Below, one piece after another: positions 1 to 8,386 of a stretch of 34,133 nucleotides of DNA. The stretch's first letter is position 1; each line of letters starts with the position of its first letter. The notes beneath the pieces were generated by a model, which worked only from the letters and a program-made list of their open reading frames with translations, was not told the DNA's origin and searched no databases. The stretch spans positions 1 through 34,133 of the forward strand of contig JBELHA010000035.1 of the NCBI GenBank assembly GCA_042091695.1, given 5' to 3'. The stretch is from Flavicella sp042091695. GTDB taxonomy: Bacteria; Bacteroidota; Bacteroidia; Flavobacteriales; Flavobacteriaceae. The position numbers and the translations under genes are program-made.

Positions 1-1232
1 ACACTATGTATTTCACTCGAAATCAAAAAGGAACAAGAAAACTTTTTAAGAGTATAGACAATATGCGTTTGGGTATCTACAAAGCTGTGTTAAAAAAAGG
101 AAAATGGAAAGTAAAAGGCGCCCTTCCTTTCGTAAATGAATCGTATTCGACAGGACATCCATCTTTGAGTCCAGATGGTGATTTTATGTATTTTACATCA
201 GATATGCCAGGAGGGTACGGACAATCAGATATCTATAAAATTAGAATTAATGGCGAAGGAGATTTTGGAGAACCTATAAATTTAGGGCCTCAAATTAATA
301 CCAAAGGGAAAGAACTATTTCCTTATGTTTCAAAAAATAATGTATTGTTTTTCTCTTCAGATCATCATGAAGGGTACGGAGGATTGGATGTTTTTGCAAC
401 CGATTTATTTGAAGAAAGTGTAGTTGAAATAATAAATTTAGCTCCTCCATTGAACAGTATAAAAGATGATTTTGGCTATATTGATTTCGATAATGGAAAA
501 ACTGGGTTTTTTACAAGCAATAGAATTGGTGGGGAAGGAGATGATGATATTTATAAGTTTCACCTGAAGGAATCTCTGTTTCCAGAGTGTAAAGTTAAAT
601 TTAAAGGTGGGGTCTTTGACGCCATAACGCAAGAAGAAATTTCAAAAGCAACCGTCATTATTTTAGATAGTGTGACTTCTTTTGAAAAAGTATTTTTGTC
701 CAAAGAAGACGGTTCTTTTACCACTGCTGTAATTTGCTCTGAAGCTCTCAATATAAGCGTTTCAAAAGAAGGATATTTGACAGAGAACTTAAAGATCAAT
801 GTAGATGAGAGTATTGAAGATTTAAAAATAAATTTAAAGAAAAACGATGGCTATTTCACTCAAAATGATAGAGGTGAAACGATTGTATTGATAGAACCAA
901 TATATTTTGATTTAAACAAAGCTTTCATTAGAAAAGATGCAAAAATTGAATTGGACAAAGTTGTGGCTATCATGAAAAAATATAAAGATATAAAAATTGT
1001 AGGAACCTCACATACAGACAGTCGAGGCTCTACCGAGAGTAATTTTAAACTCTCTCAAAGAAGGGCTACATCAACTGTAAATTATATCATATCGAAAGGA
1101 ATATCAATAGATAGAATTTCTTCGAAAGGATATGGAGAAACACAATTGACAAATAACTGTTTGAACGGAGTAAAATGTCCAGAGAAAATGCACCAGTCAA
1201 ACAGAAGAACCGAATTTGTGATATTTAAGTAA
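1..1232 (+). CDS. PD40 / OmpA-family outer-membrane-associated protein, 5' end missing
   Basis: Partial gene: the frame is open to the left edge, so the N-terminus with its signal peptide lies outside; the first ATG visible, at position 6, falls inside a repeat and is not the true start. Counting from that Met, WD40-like PD40 propeller repeats occupy about residues 50-190, with the cores YFTSDMPGGYGQSDIYK, FFSSDHHEGYGGLDVF and FFTSNRIGGEGDDDIYKF. A carboxypeptidase-regulatory-like beta-sandwich follows at about 196-270. The C-terminal OmpA domain (about 290-408) carries the peptidoglycan-binding signature TSHTDSRGS and LSQRRA. Family knowledge: such proteins anchor the outer membrane to peptidoglycan and are commonly encoded next to PorP/SprF genes in Bacteroidota, often in association with T9SS and gliding. 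A porP/sprF gene lies 1.7 kb downstream; an upstream partner outside the window is possible. Exact role unknown. Confidence 0.9.
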   Translation, partial: TMYFTRNQKGTRKLFKSIDNMRLGIYKAVLKKGKWKVKGALPFVNESYSTGHPSLSPDGDFMYFTSDMPGGYGQSDIYKIRINGEGDFGEPINLGPQINTKGKELFPYVSKNNVLFFSSDHHEGYGGLDVFATDLFEESVVEIINLAPPLNSIKDDFGYIDFDNGKTGFFTSNRIGGEGDDDIYKFHLKESLFPECKVKFKGGVFDAITQEEISKATVIILDSVTSFEKVFLSKEDGSFTTAVICSEALNISVSKEGYLTENLKINVDESIEDLKINLKKNDGYFTQNDRGETIVLIEPIYFDLNKAFIRKDAKIELDKVVAIMKKYKDIKIVGTSHTDSRGSTESNFKLSQRRATSTVNYIISKGISIDRISSKGYGETQLTNNCLNGVKCPEKMHQSNRRTEFVIFK

Positions 1233-1246
1233 GATTTTATTTCCTC

Positions 1247-1290
1247 AGACATGCCTGTGTTAAAGAAAACACAGGCATGTCTATTTTTTT
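1247..1290 (+). terminator. Rho-independent terminator of the OmpA-family gene
   Basis: A perfect 15-bp stem (AGACATGCCTGTGTT at 1247-1261 with its complement at 1268-1282) has a 6-nt loop and is followed by ATTTTTTT. It begins 15 nt after the stop codon. It separates the OmpA gene from the LytTR gene, so the two are not one simple operon. Confidence 0.93.
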
Positions 1291-1332
1291 GTAATTTAGA
1301 TGTGTTAATTGTTACACTTATTACTTTATTTG

Positions 1333-1361
1333 TTGTGGTATTTTTGAATCAGTTATCTTTG
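1333..1361 (+). promoter_or_regulatory. Candidate promoter for the LytTR gene
   Basis: A perfect Bacteroidota -7 box, TATCTTTG, lies at 1354-1361, with TTG at 1333-1335 eighteen bases upstream as the -33 element. It would give a leader of about 180 nt before the LytTR ATG, which is long. The rest of the 1233-1546 gap is AT-rich with no other recognisable signal. Confidence 0.4.
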
Positions 1362-1546
1362 ATTATTACTTAATTTAGCCACCCTCCCTTTTTTTATTGA
1401 ATTATCTACTTATTGTTTAAAACAAGTGTTTCTACTGCTTGAATGATAAGATACTGGCAAGGTTTAATTTTATTGCAAGTAAAAAAATATAAAATTTCAA
1501 GGACTATAGTATTTATTTTAGAAAATTTAATATTAAAAGTTTTTGA

Positions 1547-2302
1547 ATGATGGTTAGCTACAGAAAAATGAATATAGCATTTTTGTCTTCAGATGAAGCA
1601 ATAGTTTCAGAGGTAGAATTGCAGGTATTAGAGTTTTTTAAGGATACGGTTAATTTTTATTCTTTTACTACAAAAAAAGAATTCGAGCAGTCTACAAAAG
1701 AAATCAATTACGAAGTTTTTATTTTTGATGTAGGTTATTGTTTTTTTGATGTTTTTTCTTTTTTAGAAAAAACGATAAAAGCTGTTACTTCAGTTTTATA
1801 CCTGTTAGTTGATGATAAAATATCTGTAAAAGCATTGCACACAAGACTTATTTCAGATACTTTAATAAAACCATTTGCTAAAGATCAATTGAATAAAAAA
1901 ATTAAAAACTTACTCAATAAATCACTTTATGAGAAAGAATTTTCCAAAGGAGATGTTAATGGAAAGTATTTAAAATTAAATTTTCTAGCGGTTCCATCAC
2001 TTGCGAAAATTGATTTTTTGAAAATCAATACTATTTTATACTGTGAAGCCGATGGCAAGTACACAACTTTTTATTTGGAGGATGGCTCTTCAATCATCTC
2101 GAGTAAAAATTTAGGAGAATATGAAAAATTACTTGCGCACAATTCTTTTTTTAGAATTCACCATCGTTATCTAATAAATCTTGAAAAGGTGCTTAGAATT
2201 GACAAAACTGGAGGCGCTTATTGTGTTTTGTTAAATGAAAATTTACTCCCTATTTCCAAAAGAAAACAAGAATCATTAATTCGCTTTCTAAAAGTAAAAT
2301 AA
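1547..2302 (+). CDS. LytTR-domain transcriptional regulator with a receiver-like N-terminal domain
   Basis: The C-terminal part (about residues 143-251) is a clear LytTR DNA-binding domain: INTILYCEADGKYTTFY, then FFRIHHRYLINLEKV and LPISKRKQESL, the hallmark motifs of this family. The N-terminal 120 residues resemble a response-regulator receiver fold: an acidic pair after the first strand (SSDEA), a candidate phospho-acceptor Asp in EVFIFDV and a Lys-Pro in LIKPF. The fit is weak, and surrounding positions are unusual for a working receiver, so it may be a degenerate receiver. Two adjacent ATGs (1547 and 1550) and a third at residue 8 (MNIAFLSSD) are possible starts; the third gives the most typical receiver N-terminus. 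No histidine kinase gene is next to it. It sits between an OmpA-family and a PorP/SprF gene, so control of these envelope genes is a reasonable inference. Confidence 0.88.
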   Translation: MMVSYRKMNIAFLSSDEAIVSEVELQVLEFFKDTVNFYSFTTKKEFEQSTKEINYEVFIFDVGYCFFDVFSFLEKTIKAVTSVLYLLVDDKISVKALHTRLISDTLIKPFAKDQLNKKIKNLLNKSLYEKEFSKGDVNGKYLKLNFLAVPSLAKIDFLKINTILYCEADGKYTTFYLEDGSSIISSKNLGEYEKLLAHNSFFRIHHRYLINLEKVLRIDKTGGAYCVLLNENLLPISKRKQESLIRFLKVK

Positions 2303-2382
2303 GACAGTAGTCACTTAGTAGATTTAATAGTAGATCTAAACTATCTTTTAGCTTTTTTTTATAAATCCTATTCTTATGTCAG

Positions 2383-2416
2383 CACTCCAAACGAATTTTT
2401 TTGGGGTGTTTTTTTG
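2383..2416 (+). terminator. Rho-independent terminator of the LytTR gene
   Basis: A 9-bp stem with one G-U pair (CACTCCAAA at 2383-2391 with TTTGGGGTG at 2400-2408) is followed by a run of T. It lies 80 nt past the LytTR stop codon. It isolates the LytTR gene from the downstream porP/sprF gene. Confidence 0.8.
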
Positions 2417-2737
2417 TGTATACGATGTTACTGTATTTCTGTTTACGACCAAACGTACAGTCACTTCATCCCTTCTTTTTTAAATGTCATCGCTTATAAA
2501 TTTCTCTTTGTCCCAAATATAAATCTGTTTGTCTAGGGTAAATTGATTCTCACCGAAATTACTCAGAAATAGCCTGTTAATTAAATAATTTAGAGATAAA
2601 TAACGGAGGGATTAATTGAGGGAGACAACACAGTTTTTTGGTTTTATGATGTTTTTTTAAAACCAATTATATTTCTAAAAAAGATACATATGGGATAAAT
2701 ATTCGTCCCAGATCAAAACATTAGATATTGTGTTTAT
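2417..2737. other. Non-coding stretch upstream of porP/sprF
   Basis: No open frame of plausible coding character is seen on either strand. It contains one 9-bp hairpin (TTGGTTTTA at 2638-2646 with TAAAACCAA at 2658-2666) that lacks a downstream T-run, and a lone -7-like box on the minus strand at 2514-2521 without a matching -33. With the nested hairpin that follows, it makes a gap of about 640 bp, long for this otherwise compact region. Confidence 0.5.
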
Positions 2738-2849
2738 GCCTTGGAGTTTAATATGTTTTGCAATGATTTGCTAGTGTTGTTTTTGGTTATTTCACTAGTA
2801 TCCCCCCTCCAATATATGATTTGCAAAATTTTCTCCAAGGCTTTTTTTT
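2738..2849 (+). other. Nested three-tier hairpin ending in T8, upstream of porP/sprF
   Basis: Three inverted repeats are stacked in strict nesting. The outer 9 bp are GCCTTGGAG (2738-2746) with CTCCAAGGC (2833-2841). The middle 8 bp are TTTTGCAA (2756-2763) with TTGCAAAA (2821-2828). The inner 6 bp are CTAGTG (2771-2776) with CACTAG (2793-2798), closing a 16-nt loop. T8 follows directly at 2842-2849. This is the shape of an elaborate intrinsic terminator, the 3' end of a small RNA, or an attenuator in a long porP/sprF leader (the ATG is 91 nt further on). No known riboswitch class is recognised. The pairing is seen directly; function is inference. Confidence 0.55.
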
Positions 2850-2940
2850 AAAACAATAGTAGTCGGTTATAAATCAGGAGGGAAATGATTATAACTTTTT
2901 TTAATAATCAAGTTGAAAGACTTCAAATAAACAGAAGAAA

Positions 2941-3852
2941 ATGAAATTAAACTTACAGATAAATTTTTCGGTTTTAGTGTTGTTTTTAGTAGTACAACAT
3001 GTCTTCAGTCAATCTGAATCACAATATACTCAGTATATGTATAATACATCTATTGTGAATCCAGGATATTCTGGTTCGGAGAAAGCTTTGAAAGTGGGGT
3101 TACTTCACAGGTCTCAATGGCAAGGAGTGGATGGAGCTCCATGTTCACAAACTTTAAACATTGAAAATAGAATGTTTAAAAGTTTGGGGGTTAGCTTAAA
3201 TGTAAGTAAAGATGAAATAGGACCTGTTAAAGATGTTGTTTTTGATTTGAATATGGCATACCATTTACAGGTAAGTGCTGCTACTTATTTGTCATTAGGA
3301 CTTAAAGGAGGAGGTCGGTTTTTTAGTTTCAATCCCAACCAAGGGAATCTGAATGATAGACAGACTATTTCAAGGAATAACGCAGTTGATAATAAGTTTT
3401 ACCCGTCTTTTGGAGCAGGGCTTTATTTGTACAATGAGCATAGTTATGTTGGTTTTTCTGTTCCAAATCTATTAGAAGATTATTATGACAGCAATTCCAG
3501 TGTATACTCATCTGACAAACACTATTATTTTATTGCTGGAACTGTAATGAATTACAATCGTGTAAAAATAAAGCCATCTGCTATTGTGAAAGCTGTTGAG
3601 GGAGCTCCTATTTCAATTGATGTTTCATTAAATTTCATGTTTTACGATAGGTTTGTTATTGGAGGTGCCTACAGATATGATGCAGCTTTGAGTGGTTTGG
3701 TAGGTTTTCAAATATCAAAAAATTTATTCGCGGGCTATGCCTATGATTTTAACACCGCTTTTGACCATAGTTATACTGGGACCTCTCAAGAATTTTTTCT
3801 AGGTTATATGTTGCCTATGGACAACATGTATGAATCGCCAAGATTTTTCTAA
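2941..3852 (+). CDS. PorP/SprF family type IX secretion system membrane protein
   Basis: The 303-residue product begins with a Sec signal peptide (hydrophobic stretch FSVLVLFLVVQHVFS, predicted cleavage before Gln24). The mature start SESQYTQYMYN, then NPGYSGS and LHRSQWQGVDGAP, is the family signature of PorP/SprF. The rest alternates short amphipathic strands rich in Tyr, Phe and Gly, as expected of an outer-membrane beta-barrel, and ends in an aromatic residue (RFF). Family knowledge: PorP is needed for T9SS function in Porphyromonas, and SprF-type paralogues support secretion of individual adhesins in Flavobacterium. Which substrate this copy serves cannot be told, because no adhesin gene lies beside it. 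It is flanked by terminator hairpins, so it is probably monocistronic, behind an unusually long structured upstream region. Confidence 0.93.
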   Translation: MKLNLQINFSVLVLFLVVQHVFSQSESQYTQYMYNTSIVNPGYSGSEKALKVGLLHRSQWQGVDGAPCSQTLNIENRMFKSLGVSLNVSKDEIGPVKDVVFDLNMAYHLQVSAATYLSLGLKGGGRFFSFNPNQGNLNDRQTISRNNAVDNKFYPSFGAGLYLYNEHSYVGFSVPNLLEDYYDSNSSVYSSDKHYYFIAGTVMNYNRVKIKPSAIVKAVEGAPISIDVSLNFMFYDRFVIGGAYRYDAALSGLVGFQISKNLFAGYAYDFNTAFDHSYTGTSQEFFLGYMLPMDNMYESPRFF

Positions 3853-3875
3853 ACCTTTAATTATTATACATGCAT

Positions 3876-3908
3876 AGACAGTTTTTATTTTTTTAGAAAC
3901 TGTCTTTC
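3876..3908 (+). terminator. Terminator hairpin after porP/sprF
   Basis: The stem AGACAGTTT (3876-3884) pairs with AAACTGTCT (3897-3905), extendable by a further T-G and T-A pair. The downstream T-run is short (TTCTG), so termination may be moderate. It lies between porP/sprF and dnaE. Confidence 0.65.
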
Positions 3909-3964
3909 TGTATTCAGAATATTCGTAATTTTATAGGCACTAATTCCATTGTTTAAACGACCCT

Positions 3965-6900
3965 ATGTATTTAATTTTTGACACCGAAACTACTGGTTTA
4001 CCAAAAAATTGGAAAGCACCTATAACAGACACGGATAATTGGCCAAGGTGTATACAAATAGCTTGGCAATTACATGATGCTATGGGTAAAGTGATCGAGC
4101 ATGATGACTTTTTGGTACAGCCTGATGGTTTTAATATACCTTATGATGCAGAACAGATACATGGAATATCAACTGCCTTGGCGCAAGAGCAGGGAATATC
4201 CTTGCTTGAAGGTTTAGAAAAGTTCAATGCAGCATTGCATAGATCCCAATTTGTTGTTGGACAAAATGTCGGTTTTGATGTAAATATAATGGGCTGTGAA
4301 TTCCACAGGTTGCAGATAGAAAGCCCATTGACAGAGTTGCCCGTATTGGATACCTGTACGGAGGTGACTGCAAAGATTTGCCAAATTCCAGGAGGTAGAG
4401 GAGGAAAGTTTAAACTCCCTACACTTACTGAATTACACCAACATCTTTTTGGTACAGGATTCGGTGAAGCACACAATGCAACAGCTGATGTAGAGGCAAC
4501 TACTCGTTGCTTTTTTGAATTACTGAGAAAGAGAGTCTATACCGCATCAGAATTACATGCGGAAAAAGAATATTTAGAGGTATTTAACAAGGCGAATCCA
4601 ACAAGCATAGAGGTCATAGGATTACAGCATCTAAATCTTAAGAAAGAAAGTGATAAAATTCGAAAGCGTGCAGAAGCTATTACAAAAAGCACGCAGGTAA
4701 ATGTCTCAGAAAACGCATCACTACTAAGTGATGCATCATTTAGTCATTTGCACAATCATACACAGTATTCCGTATTGCAATCTACCATTCAGATTGGTGC
4801 TTTGGTAAGTGCAGCAGCAAAGGACAACATGCCTGGAGTAGCCCTTACAGATGCGGGAAATATGATGGCAGCTTTTCATTTTGTACGCGCTGTTTCCAAT
4901 CAAAATAAAGCCATCAAGATGGCTAATGAAGCGGCAATTGAAAATGGAGACACACCGACCCAGCAAGAAATTAAACCTATTGTAGGTTGTGAATTCAACG
5001 TCTGTGAAGACCATACTGATAAATCTAGAAAAGACAACGGATATCAGATTGTGATCATTGCTAAAAACAAGCGAGGGTATCACAATTTGGCAAAAATGTC
5101 ATCTATTGCCTTTGTCGATGGTTTCTACTACGTACCAAGAATAGACAAACAAATAGTTGAAAAATACAAAGAGGATTTAATTGTTCTTACAGGAAATACC
5201 TACGGAGAAGTACCCAATAAAATTCTAAATATTGGTGAAAAACAAGCAGAAGAAGCTTTGGTATGGTGGAAAGAACAGTTTGGAGAAGATTTGTACATCG
5301 AATTGATGCGACATGGTCAGGAGGACGAAAATCACATCAACAAAGTTTTGTTGCAGTTTGCAGAGAAACATTCGATAAAAACGGTTGCGACCAATAATAC
5401 TTTTTACCTAGAAAAAAAAGATGCCAATGCCCATGATATTTTACTCTGTGTAAAAGATGGAGAAAAACAAGCGACTCCGATAGGTAGAGGAAGAGGCTAC
5501 CGTTATGGACTGCCAAATTCCGAATACTATTTTAAGTCTTCTGAGGAGATGAAAGAATTGTTTGTTGATATTCCTGAAGCGATTGTCAATACACAAGAGA
5601 TTGTCGATAAAATAACTCCTTTCGAATTGGCGAGAGATGTTTTATTACCAGCTTTTGATATCGAAGCGCAATTTCAAGATTCCCAAGATTTAGAAGACGG
5701 TGGTAAAAGAGGAGAAAATAACTTTTTACGTCACATCACTTACGAAGGAGCAAAAGAACGTTATGATGAATTGACAGATAGTATATGTGAGCGTTTGGAT
5801 TTTGAATTGGACGTTATTGCAAAGACTGGATATCCAGGTTACTTTCTGATTGTAGAAGACTTTATCAGAGCAGCAAGAGCTATGGGAGTATCTGTTGGAC
5901 CTGGTCGTGGATCGGCCGCAGGTTCTGTAGTAGCCTATTGTCTGAAGATTACCAATATAGATCCTATCAAGTACGATTTGCTATTTGAGCGTTTTTTAAA
6001 TCCTGAACGTGTGTCCATGCCCGATATTGATATCGATTTTGATGACGAAGGAAGGGGGCGTGTGATGGATTATGTAATTGAAAAATACGGAGCCAATCAA
6101 GTAGCACAGATTATTACTTATGGTACCATGGCCGCGAAGTCCTCAATTCGAGATACGGCGCGTGTACTAGATTTGCCTTTGTATGAAGCGGATAGAATAG
6201 CCAAATTGATTCCCGGAATGAAGTTGGGAAAAATATTTTCTTTAGATGACAAAGCGTTGAAAGAAAAGTTGCGTTCTGAAGAGATTGAATTGGTCAATGA
6301 GTTGAAAAGCATTGCCGATGGAGCTGGTTTAGAGGCAGAAACAGTCAACAAAGCAAGGGTTTTGGAAGGTTCTGTTAGAAATACAGGAATTCACGCTTGT
6401 GGGGTCATTATCACACCAGATGATATCACCAAATTTGTCCCAGTCGCGCTCGCCAAGGATTCAGACATGTATGTAACTCAGTTTGACAACTCGGTAGTAG
6501 AAGATGCAGGACTGCTCAAGATGGACTTCTTGGGTTTGAAGACCCTTACCTTAATCAAGGATACCGTAAAACTTGTCAAAGCAAAACACGGAGTGGAGTT
6601 GGATCCTGAAAACTTTCCATTAGACGATGTAAAAACCTACGAACTCTTTCAAAGAGGAGAAACCGTTGGGATATTCCAATACGAATCTCCAGGAATGCAG
6701 AAATACATGAAGGAATTGAAACCTACTGTATTTGCAGATTTGATTGCCATGAATGCCTTGTACCGTCCAGGGCCTATAGAATACATTCCTAGTTTTATCA
6801 ATAGAAAACACGGGCATGAAGAAATCGAATACGATTTGGATGCCATGGAAGAGTATTTGGAAGAGACTTATGGAATTACGGTCTACCAAGAGCAGGTGAT

Positions 6901-8347
6901 GTTACTCTCTCAAAAGTTGGCAGATTTCACAAAGGGGGAAGCCGATGTCCTGCGTAAAGCCATGGGTAAAAAGCAAATTGCAGTCTTGGCTAAGATGAAA
7001 CCTAAGTTTGTAAAACAAGCCAGTGCTAACGGACACGCAGAAGATCGACTAGAAAAAATATGGACGGACTGGGAGGCCTTTGCATCCTATGCTTTTAACA
7101 AATCTCACTCAACCTGTTATGCTTGGATTGCCTATCAAACAGCCTACTTAAAGGCACATTATCCAGCAGAGTATATGGCAGCAGTTTTGTCAAATAACAT
7201 GAATGACATCAAGCAGGTTACATTTTTTATGGAAGAGTGCAAGCGTGCTGGTTTGACGGTTTTAGGACCAGATGTAAACGAATCCTATTTGAAGTTCTCA
7301 GTAAATGAACAAGGCGCCATCCGATTTGGGATGGGGGCGATTAAGGGAGTAGGAGCTGCTGCCGTTCAAGAAATTATAAGAGAACGAAAAGAAAATGGTT
7401 TTTTTACCTCTATATTCGATGTAGTTAAAAGAGTTGACCTGCGTTTGACAGGTAAAAAAGCCGTAGAGGGATTGATATTGGCAGGAGGCTTTGACTCTTT
7501 TACCGCGACACACCGCGCACAATACTATATCACAGATGAAAAAAATTCGACCTTTTTAGAAAAAGCTATTAAGTTTGGTCATAAATACCAAGAAAGTCAA
7601 AACTCATCTCAAGTATCTTTATTTGGAGAGGCTTCAGAAGTTACTTTTCCAGAACCGGATATTCCCTATTGTGATACTTGGGGAACGATGGAATTGTTGG
7701 CCAAAGAGAAAGAGGTTGTCGGGATGTATATCTCAGCGCATCCTTTGGATGACTTTAAGAATGAAATGCGCTTTTGCAATGCACAGTTATCCAATTTTAA
7801 AGAAGATTTAAACAAATATATAGGACATAAATTAAATTTTGGTGCCATCGTAACAGGGGTAGAGCACCGTGTTTCAAAAGTAGGAAAAGGATGGGCTACC
7901 TTTGTTGTAGAAGACTATGGGGACAGCCATGAATTTCGAATTTTTGGAAATGAATACCTACAGTTTAGGCCTTTTTTGACGGAAAACACATTTTTATACT
8001 TGAGCTGTGTGGTACAACAAGGATGGGCGAACAAGCAGACAGGCGTCGTTGGTGATCCACGTGAAAAGTTTACAAACTTTATGTTGTTACACGATGTGAT
8101 GGACGATAAGTGTGATAAGATTACCATTCAATTGAATTCCAATGAGATTTCTAAAGAAAGTATTCAATCACTGCATACGATTTTAAAAGAATACGAAATT
8201 GCAGGAAAGCAAAAATTAGCATTTACAATTCGTGACCTTAAAGAGAAGATAGAAGTTACCTTGCCGAGTAGGGGGATGAAAGTAAATGCGAGTTCTGAAT
8301 TTTTCAATCGCATGGAAAAAGAAAATATAAGATTCAAGGTCAATTGA
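3965..8347 (+). CDS. dnaE: DNA polymerase III subunit alpha with fused N-terminal DEDDh exonuclease
   Basis: This is the replicative C-family polymerase, 1460 residues. Residues 1-190 are a DnaQ-type 3'-5' exonuclease with all five DEDDh residues visible: D6 and E8 (FDTETTGLP), D105 (NVGFDV), H170 and D175 (HNATAD). After a linker, the PHP domain starts near 258 (HLHNHTQYS); it is degenerate, reading TDAGN at 295-299 where TDHGN is usual, and LQS where LDG is usual. The polymerase core follows: GPGRGSAAGS, the catalytic PDIDIDF (D687, D689) and the third Asp D854 in KMDFLGLK, then finger, HhH and OB regions to the C-terminus. E. coli DnaE is about 1160 residues, so the extra length equals the exonuclease. 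Polymerase and proofreading are therefore in one chain. hemW follows 39 nt downstream on the same strand. Confidence 0.97.
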   Translation: MYLIFDTETTGLPKNWKAPITDTDNWPRCIQIAWQLHDAMGKVIEHDDFLVQPDGFNIPYDAEQIHGISTALAQEQGISLLEGLEKFNAALHRSQFVVGQNVGFDVNIMGCEFHRLQIESPLTELPVLDTCTEVTAKICQIPGGRGGKFKLPTLTELHQHLFGTGFGEAHNATADVEATTRCFFELLRKRVYTASELHAEKEYLEVFNKANPTSIEVIGLQHLNLKKESDKIRKRAEAITKSTQVNVSENASLLSDASFSHLHNHTQYSVLQSTIQIGALVSAAAKDNMPGVALTDAGNMMAAFHFVRAVSNQNKAIKMANEAAIENGDTPTQQEIKPIVGCEFNVCEDHTDKSRKDNGYQIVIIAKNKRGYHNLAKMSSIAFVDGFYYVPRIDKQIVEKYKEDLIVLTGNTYGEVPNKILNIGEKQAEEALVWWKEQFGEDLYIELMRHGQEDENHINKVLLQFAEKHSIKTVATNNTFYLEKKDANAHDILLCVKDGEKQATPIGRGRGYRYGLPNSEYYFKSSEEMKELFVDIPEAIVNTQEIVDKITPFELARDVLLPAFDIEAQFQDSQDLEDGGKRGENNFLRHITYEGAKERYDELTDSICERLDFELDVIAKTGYPGYFLIVEDFIRAARAMGVSVGPGRGSAAGSVVAYCLKITNIDPIKYDLLFERFLNPERVSMPDIDIDFDDEGRGRVMDYVIEKYGANQVAQIITYGTMAAKSSIRDTARVLDLPLYEADRIAKLIPGMKLGKIFSLDDKALKEKLRSEEIELVNELKSIADGAGLEAETVNKARVLEGSVRNTGIHACGVIITPDDITKFVPVALAKDSDMYVTQFDNSVVEDAGLLKMDFLGLKTLTLIKDTVKLVKAKHGVELDPENFPLDDVKTYELFQRGETVGIFQYESPGMQKYMKELKPTVFADLIAMNALYRPGPIEYIPSFINRKHGHEEIEYDLDAMEEYLEETYGITVYQEQVMLLSQKLADFTKGEADVLRKAMGKKQIAVLAKMKPKFVKQASANGHAEDRLEKIWTDWEAFASYAFNKSHSTCYAWIAYQTAYLKAHYPAEYMAAVLSNNMNDIKQVTFFMEECKRAGLTVLGPDVNESYLKFSVNEQGAIRFGMGAIKGVGAAAVQEIIRERKENGFFTSIFDVVKRVDLRLTGKKAVEGLILAGGFDSFTATHRAQYYITDEKNSTFLEKAIKFGHKYQESQNSSQVSLFGEASEVTFPEPDIPYCDTWGTMELLAKEKEVVGMYISAHPLDDFKNEMRFCNAQLSNFKEDLNKYIGHKLNFGAIVTGVEHRVSKVGKGWATFVVEDYGDSHEFRIFGNEYLQFRPFLTENTFLYLSCVVQQGWANKQTGVVGDPREKFTNFMLLHDVMDDKCDKITIQLNSNEISKESIQSLHTILKEYEIAGKQKLAFTIRDLKEKIEVTLPSRGMKVNASSEFFNRMEKENIRFKVN

Positions 8348-8386
8348 TGCATTCCAATTTTAATCTAAAAAGCACTTATTTAAACA

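Noticed and set aside
2514..2521. Perfect TATATTTG box on the minus strand in the 2417-2737 spacer
   Set aside because: No -33 element at 17-21 bp and no gene or clear RNA downstream on that strand; chance occurrence is likely in AT-rich DNA.
4141..4476. Open frames on the minus strand inside dnaE (also 4736-5083, 6118-6351, 6620-6889)
   Set aside because: They are antisense to a well-conserved coding region, have no family resemblance and are explained by codon bias of the sense gene.
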